From positions 17,344-24,878 of the forward strand of contig MHCR01000015.1 in the NCBI GenBank assembly GCA_001816695.1: a DNA stretch of 7,535 nucleotides, written 5' to 3'. The stretch's first letter is position 1. Each line of letters begins with the position of its first letter. This DNA is from Candidatus Woykebacteria bacterium RBG_16_39_9b (GTDB lineage Bacteria; Patescibacteriota; Microgenomatia; Woykebacterales; RBG-16-39-9b). This document shows positions 1 through 5,461 of the stretch, piece by piece. The notes under the pieces were generated by a model that ran no database searches, was not told the origin of the DNA, and saw nothing but the letters and a program-made list of their open reading frames with translations. The position numbers and the translations under genes were made by a program.

Positions 1-401
1 GCGGTGTTAAGGACAATACTTGTGATGGACCAGATAATATTTTAGGAAATACCGACGACGATCCTTTAGTAGGGCATTATCTTTATATGTCCCCTGCTCC
101 GACCAATCAATATGAGGTTGGCGGTGCTTGTAATGTTGGGGGTAATTTAACCAAATTTAAATTTGAAACAAAAACTCTCCCAGCTTCAGTTAACCTGGTA
201 AATTATACAATCGGTCCAGATTCTACGATTTTATTTAAACCCGCAAACCAGAGAGTTGAGTTTTACAACAGCGCTCCCGACAATACTCTACTTTCACCTG
301 GTTTAGTCGGCCCACAGAGATTTGAAGTAACAGACGCCACAATTATTTATAGAGTAACCGTTGATTATCAGGGAAAGATAACGCAGGAGAAATTGCCATG
401 A
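1..401 (+). CDS. Minor pseudopilin, GspH/FimU-like, C-terminal part (5' end outside window)
   Basis: The frame is open from the left edge (first full codon at base 3) to a TGA at 399-401, giving 132 visible residues. The ATG at 87 is internal and is not the start, because coding continues upstream of it. The fragment reads like the beta-rich globular domain of a GspH-type pseudopilin, and its end (IIYRVTVDYQGKITQEKLP) resembles the last strands of that family. The N-terminal prepilin peptide and helix lie outside the window, so the family call leans on this C-terminus and on the GspI-, GspJ- and GspK-like genes that follow in canonical order. It has two cysteines, one near the visible start and one in GGACNVGG, which could form a disulfide outside the cell. 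Its stop overlaps the next start as ATGA, implying translational coupling. Role by family: minor subunit of the pilus or pseudopilus tip. Alternative: another kind of minor pilin. Confidence 0.7.
   Translation, partial: GVKDNTCDGPDNILGNTDDDPLVGHYLYMSPAPTNQYEVGGACNVGGNLTKFKFETKTLPASVNLVNYTIGPDSTILFKPANQRVEFYNSAPDNTLLSPGLVGPQRFEVTDATIIYRVTVDYQGKITQEKLP
385..389 (+). promoter_or_regulatory. Shine-Dalgarno site AGGAG
   Basis: AGGAG lies 8 bases before the ATG at 398, inside the end of the upstream pseudopilin gene. It fixes the start of the GspI/PilV-like gene despite the overlap. Confidence 0.75.
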
Positions 402-970
402 AAAACCTATTCGGTAAAAGTGGTCAGACATTACTTGAGGTTGTTGTAACGATTGGTATTTCTTCGATTATTATTCTTTCGATCGTGGCACTGGGTATAA
501 CTGTACAAAGAAACGCAACTTTCGCTAGGACATCTACCCAAGCCTCTAAACTGGCTGAAGAAGGTGTGGAACTGGTAAGAAGTATCAGAGACCAAGAAGG
601 TTCTGTAACAGGTTGTGGTGGTCCAGGATGTGCTGTTTGGACTGATCTATACAACATAAAGTTTGGTACTGGGCAGACCTTTGCGTTGAATCCTGCAAGT
701 CCTCCAACGCTTGTTTTATCGGCAGTGCCTGAATCAATAAATTTAACAGGTTTTACTGGTTTCAGTCGGATTGTAAGAATTAGAGACTGTGTTGATCCAT
801 CTAATCCAGCCAATATTAACACTGCGACATGCGACTTTAGAAGTTTAATTGCTGACGGTGGAAAACAAGACTATCAGGAGTGGAAAGAAGTAACAGTTAC
901 AGTTTCCTGGACTGATTCAAGAGGGCTTCACGAAGCAAAGCAGATAACAGTCTTAAGGAGTGTGAGATGA
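398..970 (+). CDS. Prepilin-type N-methylation protein, GspI/PilV-like minor pseudopilin
   Basis: 190 residues with a class III prepilin leader: a short basic leader, then cleavage expected after Gly9, Gln at +1 and Glu14 at +5 (SGQTLLEVV). A hydrophobic helix follows at about residues 12-36. The helix continues into a heptad-like stretch (ASKLAEEGVELVRSIRD, 49-65) typical of PilV/GspI proteins. The C-terminal domain is beta-rich (EVTVTVSWTD, 164-173). Four cysteines (73, 78, 131, 145) lie in the exported domain and could form two disulfides. By family, a prepilin peptidase processes it and it joins the minor-pilin complex that primes pilus assembly at the inner membrane. It overlaps its neighbours by ATGA at both ends, with good Shine-Dalgarno sites for itself and the next gene. 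The pilin class is sure; the GspI/PilV assignment rests on order and the conserved helix. Confidence 0.88.
   Translation: MKNLFGKSGQTLLEVVVTIGISSIIILSIVALGITVQRNATFARTSTQASKLAEEGVELVRSIRDQEGSVTGCGGPGCAVWTDLYNIKFGTGQTFALNPASPPTLVLSAVPESINLTGFTGFSRIVRIRDCVDPSNPANINTATCDFRSLIADGGKQDYQEWKEVTVTVSWTDSRGLHEAKQITVLRSVR
955..960 (+). promoter_or_regulatory. Shine-Dalgarno site AAGGAG
   Basis: AAGGAG lies 6 bases before the ATG at 967. It is a strong site inside the end of the preceding pseudopilin gene and supports the ATGA-overlapping start of the next one. Confidence 0.8.
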
Positions 971-1491
971 AGATTAATTATCGGGGTTTTACCTTGATTG
1001 AACTTCTTGTGGTTACCGCTCTTATTGGTATTTTGACAGCAACGAGCGTAATTATTTTTGTAACACAGCTTAGAAATCAAAATAAAACAACCATTGGGAA
1101 TGAGATACGCCAAAACGGGAATTTGGTTATTGAGCGTTTTGAAAGAGAAGTAAGAGCCGCTTCTAATGTTACAGGAGGCGGTGCCAGTGTTGATTACAGA
1201 AAAGGCACTCAAAATTATAGATTTGGTTGTACTGTTTGGACTTCGGGGACAAGTAATGGTGGAGTTTATATACAACAATTACCCGCCGGACCTGTGCAGT
1301 ATTTAACGAACCAAGACACAAAAACAGGAGCATCGGTAAGCCTATGTACTTTTAGCGTCGATATAACTACAACTCCTCAAAGGGTTGGTATAAACATCAC
1401 CCTTGTTCAAGGGGCTTCTCTACCAGACAGACCGGAGTTTAAAAGCGATCAGCAGTTTAAGACTACTGTGGTTACTCGTGATTACCAATAG
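967..1491 (+). CDS. Prepilin-type N-methylation protein, GspJ/PilW-like minor pseudopilin
   Basis: 174 residues. The N-terminus carries the textbook prepilin motif RGFTLIELLVV: predicted cleavage after Gly7, N-methylated Phe8 at +1 and Glu12 at +5. The transmembrane and packing helix spans about residues 8-33. A helical stretch with alternating charge follows (GNLVIERFEREVRAA, 51-65), as in PilW/GspJ proteins, and then a beta-rich domain ending in a strand (TTVVTRDYQ). Two cysteines (88 and 127) in the exported domain are a likely disulfide pair. It starts with ATGA coupling to the preceding gene behind a strong AAGGAG. It is third in an H-I-J-K-like order, which supports a GspJ-type tip role. 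Class assignment is near certain; the exact subtype is inferred from position and general shape. Confidence 0.9.
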   Translation: MKINYRGFTLIELLVVTALIGILTATSVIIFVTQLRNQNKTTIGNEIRQNGNLVIERFEREVRAASNVTGGGASVDYRKGTQNYRFGCTVWTSGTSNGGVYIQQLPAGPVQYLTNQDTKTGASVSLCTFSVDITTTPQRVGINITLVQGASLPDRPEFKSDQQFKTTVVTRDYQ

Positions 1492-1498
1492 CTTTCTC

Positions 1499-1528
1499 TT
1501 GACACCTCTTATGGATTATCTGTAAACT
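1499..1528 (+). promoter_or_regulatory. Candidate sigma-70-type promoter upstream of the PilX/GspK-like gene
   Basis: A perfect -35 hexamer TTGACA (1499-1504) is followed after 18 bases by TAAACT (1523-1528), which matches TATAAT at four of six places. It sits in the 58-base gap after the third pseudopilin gene and would start transcription about 15 bases before the next ATG. A Shine-Dalgarno site (AAAGGA, about 1534-1539) lies 10 bases before that ATG. The promoter is predicted from sequence only. Confidence 0.45.
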
Positions 1529-1549
1529 TAAATAAAGGACAATTCCTAA

Positions 1550-2461
1550 ATGACCCTGCCTCGCAATAACTTAAAGAGTCAATCAGGTCAAATTCTAATA
1601 ATTTTCCTACTAATTCTAGTTATAGGTTTAGCAATAATTATATCCATTGCTTCTAGGGCGATAACCGATTTGAGGGTTTCCACAACTTCAGAGGAAAGTA
1701 ATCGTGCGTATTTCGCTGCTGAAGCAGGTGTTGAAGAAGCTTTGAAAAGAATTTCAACTGAAGGAAATGCCGTAACTAACGGAAATATTGATTTGGGCCA
1801 AACCGAAGTTAATTACTCAGTAGGTACAATTAATTTAACCGTTGACCAGCCATTTGTGTTTCCGAACGAGTTGGCGAAAGATGACGTTGCTCAAATTGTG
1901 TTTTTATCCAATTTCGATAATCTTTCCAGCTCTGCTTACGGCGATTCAGGGGAACAACAGCTAACGTTATATTGGGGCACTTCTGGAACACCTGCCGGTA
2001 ACCCAGAAACCCCTGCGGTGGAATTTAAAATCGTTTACTATACTGGTACTGAGTTTAAAATTATAGATTATACTTTCGATCCGTATGATGCTAGGCCGGG
2101 TCCGAATAATTTTTGTAAAAGTGTTGGAAAGGTTGGATATCCTAATATAGGAGGAAAAACATTTCAATTTAGAAGAACGATTAACTTTAGAATTGGCGAG
2201 GGTTCTCCCTGTAACGACAAAACTCCTACTGGGAAGTTAGTTTTGGGGAGAATTAAGCTTTTGTACAACAACACTACTGCCCATCCAGTAGCAATTGCTC
2301 CTGAGTCGGGAAGGACTCTCCCCGGACAGGTAAAGGAGATTATTGCTACCGGCAAGACAGATTCTGGAGTTACCAGAAAGCTGAAAGTTACCAGACTACA
2401 CCCTTCCCTACCTGGACTGTTCGATTGGGTTTTTTTTAGTGGCCAGTCGATCAATAAGTAA
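1550..2461 (+). CDS. PilX/GspK-like minor pseudopilin (PilX N-terminal domain)
   Basis: 303 residues, the largest pilin-like protein here. The leader ends SQSGQ, with possible prepilin cleavage after Gly13. A hydrophobic helix follows at 14-35, then the conserved PilX-type segment AYFAAEAGVEEAL (53-65). The +5 position is Ile18, not Glu. GspK subunits also lack Glu5, which fits a cap subunit at the very tip. The remainder is a large, beta-rich exported domain with two cysteines (189 and 221). It is fourth in the pseudopilin series and is separated from the third by 58 bases that hold a candidate promoter and a clear ribosome binding site. An 8-T run near the 3' end is read in frame to SGQSINK and TAA. 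Cleavage by prepilin peptidase is less certain than for the other pilins. Confidence 0.8.
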   Translation: MTLPRNNLKSQSGQILIIFLLILVIGLAIIISIASRAITDLRVSTTSEESNRAYFAAEAGVEEALKRISTEGNAVTNGNIDLGQTEVNYSVGTINLTVDQPFVFPNELAKDDVAQIVFLSNFDNLSSSAYGDSGEQQLTLYWGTSGTPAGNPETPAVEFKIVYYTGTEFKIIDYTFDPYDARPGPNNFCKSVGKVGYPNIGGKTFQFRRTINFRIGEGSPCNDKTPTGKLVLGRIKLLYNNTTAHPVAIAPESGRTLPGQVKEIIATGKTDSGVTRKLKVTRLHPSLPGLFDWVFFSGQSINK

Positions 2462-2483
2462 CAAATAAAAGATTAAAGAAGTT

Positions 2484-2530
2484 ATTCCTCTTGCTCCTGG
2501 TGCGGGCAAAGTTTTATTATTAAGAGTAAT
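2484..2530 (+). promoter_or_regulatory. Weak hairpins around the start of the rhodanese gene
   Basis: In the 67-base gap, 2484-2492 (ATTCCTCTT) pairs with 2522-2530 (AAGAGTAAT) at eight of nine positions. This would bury the weak AAGAG ribosome site and part of the ATG at 2529. Within the loop, a 6-pair stem with one G-U pair (TTGCTC at 2491-2496, GGGCAA at 2504-2509) precedes a T-rich stretch and looks like a poor terminator. The two stems overlap by two bases, so they may compete at their junction. This is a regulatory guess; chance is possible. Confidence 0.2.
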
Positions 2531-3050
2531 GCACGATCCGCCTTTAAGAACAAAAATATTGTTGGGACTGCTTGGCATAGGAATTATTGTAATTCCGTTT
2601 GCTCTAGCAAATATTTCTGAGAGATTATTTTCTCGCGGTAGTGGAGATTCAACCCCACAAAAAGTAGATTCAAAGAATTCCCCTAGTGAAGTGGCCGGTA
2701 AAGAAGATAATAAATCAGTAGCGAAAATAGATCTGGCAAGCTTAATTTCCGTAGTTGACAAGAGTGACACGTTGATAATAGATATTCGAGATCAAGAAAG
2801 TTACCAGAGGGGTCATATTACAAACGCCATTAATTTACCAGCAGAAGATATATCTAAGTTTGCAGATGACGGCAGGCTTGAATCTTTGAAAAAAGATTTT
2901 GCTGGTTATAATGCTGTATTTTATTGCGAAAAGAATTGCTCTGATTTATATAACGTGACAAATAAGTTGGGTAATTCTGGTTTTAACATTTATGTTTTCG
3001 AACCAGGGTATGAAGCTTGGTTAGAGGCTAAACAGGGCATAGAAAAATAA
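2529..3050 (+). CDS. Membrane-anchored rhodanese-like domain protein
   Basis: 173 residues. An uncleaved-looking membrane helix (about 9-28) after a basic N-terminus suggests the rest is outside the membrane. A polar linker (30-63) leads to a single rhodanese fold at about 66-168. Visible family marks are DIRDQESYQRGHI (85-97), INLP (101-104), the active-loop position after the strand AVFYC, and GYEAW (160-164) near the end. The likely active-site Cys133 starts the loop CEKNCSD. The Arg-Ser usual at loop positions 6-7 is Ser-Asp, and a second Cys (137) gives C-x3-C. Sulfur transfer is therefore uncertain, and a thiol or redox role is possible. The ATG at 2529 has only a weak AAGAG site close by. 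The frame is open back to 2469 but has no ATG, GTG or TTG there. It lies between the pseudopilins and pilM on the same strand. Its substrate is unknown. Confidence 0.8.
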   Translation: MHDPPLRTKILLGLLGIGIIVIPFALANISERLFSRGSGDSTPQKVDSKNSPSEVAGKEDNKSVAKIDLASLISVVDKSDTLIIDIRDQESYQRGHITNAINLPAEDISKFADDGRLESLKKDFAGYNAVFYCEKNCSDLYNVTNKLGNSGFNIYVFEPGYEAWLEAKQGIEK

Positions 3051-3062
3051 TTAACTTTTAGA

Positions 3063-3091
3063 TTGAGACTGTTTAATCATTATGTTACGAT
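3063..3091 (+). promoter_or_regulatory. Candidate extended -10 promoter for pilMNO
   Basis: TTGAGA (3063-3068), a 17-base spacer, and TACGAT (3086-3091) preceded by TG at 3083-3084 make an extended -10 arrangement. The start point would be near 3098, leaving a leader of about 19 bases before the pilM ATG at 3117. An overlapping TATAGT (3091-3096) has no -35 at a proper distance. Sequence-only prediction. Confidence 0.45.
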
Positions 3092-3116
3092 ATAGTAGAG
3101 TTTAGGCAAAAAGCAT

Positions 3117-4148
3117 ATGCCTGCCCTTAATCATTTTGGACTTGACATCGGTACACATAGCATTAAAGCCGTGCAACTTTCCGGCTCTTTTGAACGTCCT
3201 AATTTTGTTTCAGCTGGACAAATCCCTTCCCCGGGGAAAGGTTTGGTTTCTGAATCCCCAGTAGATCAAGCAGCTTCTGCGGATGCAATAAAAAGACTCC
3301 ATCACGAAGCACAATTTACTACTGATAAAGTCATTACCGCACTGCCGGAGTCTCAAATCTTCACTAGAGTTATTGAGATGCCTAACCTCAAAGAAAGCGA
3401 AGTAGCCAATGCTATTGGTTGGGAAGCAGAGCAATATGTTCCAATACCTATTAGTGACGTGAGGCTTGATTGGCAGATTCTTTCAAAGGCTAATAATAAT
3501 CAGAACAGAATTGAGGTGTTACTTATCGCTGCTCCAAAGCTGCTTATCGATAGATATCTTAAAGTACTTAGACAAGCAGGTCTAAGTGTCGTTTCTCTTG
3601 AAACCGAAATTACAGCTGTTGTTCGCTCTTTAGTTCAGAAATTGGAGGGGGCACCTACGACGTTGGTAATAAGTATTGGTGCTTCTACAACAGATTTAAG
3701 TATTGTTTCTGCTGGGAGGATTAGTTTCACTCGGTCAGTAGGAACTGGAGGTTTAGCTTTGGCACGTGGAGTTGCGCAGGATTTAGGTTTTGAACTCGAT
3801 CAAGCGGAAGAATACATGAAAACCTATGGTTTAGATTCTGATCAATTGGAAGGGAAAGTAATGCAGGCAATAAAACCAATATTTGATGTTGTTGTGAATG
3901 AAACAAGGCGTGCGTTGGCATTTTATGCGGGAAAGCATGCAGAAATCCCAGTTAAGCGAGTTGTTGTAACCGGAGGTACAGCAAAGTTACCAGGCCTTGT
4001 GATTTACTTGGCTGAAGCGCTTGGTTTAGAAGTTCAAATAGCTGATCCTTGGCAGGGTATCAACCTTCCACCCAATGTTTCTCAACATTTGCGTGAAGAA
4101 GGACCCTCATATGCTGTTGCAACTGGGCTTGCTTTAAAAGAAACCTAA
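3117..4148 (+). CDS. pilM: Type IV pilus assembly ATPase-fold protein PilM
   Basis: 343 residues, the usual PilM length. It has the actin/FtsA-like nucleotide-binding signatures in order: phosphate-1 loop FGLDIGTHSIK (7-17), phosphate-2 loop SIGASTTDLSIV (186-197) and adenosine motif VVVTGGTAKLPGL (282-294). It has no membrane segment, so it is cytoplasmic. By family it binds the N-terminal tail of PilN and links the pilus motor to the PilN-PilO membrane scaffold. The next gene begins one base after its stop and carries the PilM-binding motif, so the pair is very likely functional. The start is the ATG right before the conserved fold, with only a weak AGG ribosome site about 10 bases upstream. 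A candidate promoter lies just before it. It has no cysteine. Confidence 0.95.
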   Translation: MPALNHFGLDIGTHSIKAVQLSGSFERPNFVSAGQIPSPGKGLVSESPVDQAASADAIKRLHHEAQFTTDKVITALPESQIFTRVIEMPNLKESEVANAIGWEAEQYVPIPISDVRLDWQILSKANNNQNRIEVLLIAAPKLLIDRYLKVLRQAGLSVVSLETEITAVVRSLVQKLEGAPTTLVISIGASTTDLSIVSAGRISFTRSVGTGGLALARGVAQDLGFELDQAEEYMKTYGLDSDQLEGKVMQAIKPIFDVVVNETRRALAFYAGKHAEIPVKRVVVTGGTAKLPGLVIYLAEALGLEVQIADPWQGINLPPNVSQHLREEGPSYAVATGLALKET

Positions 4149-4149
4149 T

Positions 4150-4731
4150 ATGGCTGAAACGGATATAAATTTACTTCCCGAAATTACCGCGGTGGAGGTA
4201 AAGGAAGGCGTTTTTAGGAAAAAGATAAATGTCGCTGCAGTATTTGTGTTATTAGTTGTTATTGCAGTTTTGCTTGGAGCTTTTGCGTATCGCGGCATCA
4301 TCTTATTGCAGGCAAGAAACATCGAGAACGAACAAAAAAAGCGTGAAGAATCAATAAGAAATCAAGTAGAAAAAGAGTTAGTTTTTAGAGAAATACTCGA
4401 TAAACTAAATTTTCTTTCACAGGAACTGAACAACACACCACCCTATTCTAAAATAGCAGCAAAACTAAATATTATTGCCAAAAAATCTACTGTCAGTATT
4501 AATAGTATATCAACTTCTGCTGCTGGTGAAGTTGTCCTTGGTGGCGAGGCGCCCACATCAGATACAGTTGATAAACTTGTGGAAGGTCTAACAGATGATA
4601 CGAAACCTGGTTTTTCGTCTGTTGATCTAGTAGATCTTTCTGGTTCTGTTGCTGATGGATATAAGTTTTCAATAAGGATAATTTTTCCTGATAGAGGAGT
4701 TTTAGTGGAAGATGAATCAGAAGAGTTTTAA
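4150..4731 (+). CDS. pilN: Type IV pilus assembly protein PilN
   Basis: 193 residues. The N-terminus holds the PilN signature INLLP (6-10), the short cytoplasmic tail that docks in the groove of PilM. A single membrane helix follows at about 27-46, then a charged coiled-coil stretch (about 55-93), then a small alpha/beta domain (about 97-181) on the outer side of the membrane. This is the standard PilN layout. It starts one base after the pilM stop, with no strong ribosome site, so translation is probably coupled. Its last 20 bases overlap the pilO start. By family, PilN pairs with PilO through the coiled coils and related domains to form the alignment scaffold. It has no cysteines. Confidence 0.92.
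   Translation: MAETDINLLPEITAVEVKEGVFRKKINVAAVFVLLVVIAVLLGAFAYRGIILLQARNIENEQKKREESIRNQVEKELVFREILDKLNFLSQELNNTPPYSKIAAKLNIIAKKSTVSINSISTSAAGEVVLGGEAPTSDTVDKLVEGLTDDTKPGFSSVDLVDLSGSVADGYKFSIRIIFPDRGVLVEDESEEF
4694..4699 (+). promoter_or_regulatory. Shine-Dalgarno site GAGGAG
   Basis: GAGGAG lies 12 bases before the ATG at 4712, inside pilN. It supports that overlapping start over the ATG at 4731, whose frame stops after four codons. Confidence 0.6.
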
Positions 4732-5461
4732 TGCAGACAAGTTAAAGGAATATTTTCTGCCAGTAGCAGTTTTAGTTGTAGTAGTGTTGATTATTCCCTT
4801 TGCTTTTTTGCCTCAGGTTAATCGAATTCGTTTTCAGGCAGAAGAATTAGGTAAGGGAAAAGAGAGACTAAAATTACTAGAAGACAAGGATAATGCACTT
4901 TTAGCAATGAGTTTGGAAGAACTTCTTGCAACAAGAAGCGCAGTATTAACAGCCTTGCCTCAAAGCCAAGATTTAGCAAGGCTTATTGTAGGTATCGGTA
5001 GAATAGCGGCGTTATCCGAAGTGGGTATTAAAAGCATGGATTTTAAACCGGGAAAAGTTGCAACAGAGTCAGCCAAAGAAGCAACTTCAAGTGTTAAACA
5101 AAATACAGATTCTCAGCCGTCTAAACAAGATTCGAAGGTGAAAGGAGAGTTGGAATTTAATGTATCGGTTGTTGGTAATATCAATGGTCTGCAAAGGTTT
5201 TTAAGTTTAGTTGAAAAAGCGAAAAGAATATTTCTTGTTAAGGATTTTTCGGCTACTTCTGAAGAAACTAGTCTAAATATAACCTTTAAACTGAATGCGC
5301 CATATCGAGAACTGCCAAAATTATCTGATATAAACGATCCTTTGCCTACATTTAGTACAAAAGAAGAGGAACTTTTTTCTAAGCTTGATAGACTTTTTAT
5401 TGATTACACAAATATCATTATTCCACCCGGAAAAGTTGGGAAAGATAATTTATTCCGTTAA
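4712..5461 (+). CDS. pilO: Type IV pilus assembly protein PilO
   Basis: 249 residues. A short cytoplasmic head is followed by a membrane helix (about 15-35), a coiled-coil region (about 38-75) and an alpha/beta domain of PilO type. The core halves are about 80-112 and 145-197. They are split by a polar, low-complexity linker rich in Ser, Lys, Gln and Thr (about 113-143). After the core (NAPYRELPKL) comes a tail of about 45 residues with a predicted helix (KEEELFSKLDRLFIDY). Together these make it somewhat longer than many PilO proteins. Family role: heterodimer with PilN in the inner-membrane alignment complex. Identification rests on position after pilM-pilN and on topology, since PilO sequences are poorly conserved. 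It has no cysteines. Its stop overlaps the convergent trmD stop. Confidence 0.85.
   Translation: MNQKSFNADKLKEYFLPVAVLVVVVLIIPFAFLPQVNRIRFQAEELGKGKERLKLLEDKDNALLAMSLEELLATRSAVLTALPQSQDLARLIVGIGRIAALSEVGIKSMDFKPGKVATESAKEATSSVKQNTDSQPSKQDSKVKGELEFNVSVVGNINGLQRFLSLVEKAKRIFLVKDFSATSEETSLNITFKLNAPYRELPKLSDINDPLPTFSTKEEELFSKLDRLFIDYTNIIIPPGKVGKDNLFR

Noticed and set aside
424..822. Open minus-strand frame opposite the GspI/PilV-like gene
   Set aside because: It lies entirely opposite a clear pilin gene with a leader and ribosome site. Its translation has no recognisable domain.
399..970. UGA read as glycine (SR1/Gracilibacteria code)
   Set aside because: Both TGA codons lie in ATGA overlaps with good ribosome sites for the next pilin. 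Reading through the first gives only a short tail.
928..1278. Open minus-strand frame opposite the end of the GspI-like gene and the GspJ-like gene
   Set aside because: It is antisense to a textbook prepilin gene and its composition looks random.
2430..2437. Run of eight T near the 3' end of the PilX-like gene as a frameshift site
   Set aside because: The unshifted reading gives a sensible end (FDWVFFSGQSINK). Shifts by one base only give a slightly different tail or an early stop, and there is no slippery-site structure or lost domain.
2408..2770. Minus-strand frame of 120 codons spanning the gap before the rhodanese gene
   Set aside because: Most of it is antisense to the PilX-like and rhodanese genes. 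It has no recognisable motif or convincing ribosome site.
4624..4636. Perfect palindrome GATCTAGTAGATC inside pilN as an operator
   Set aside because: It is mid-gene and arises from codons of a repeated Val-Asp-Leu. Short arms like this are expected by chance.
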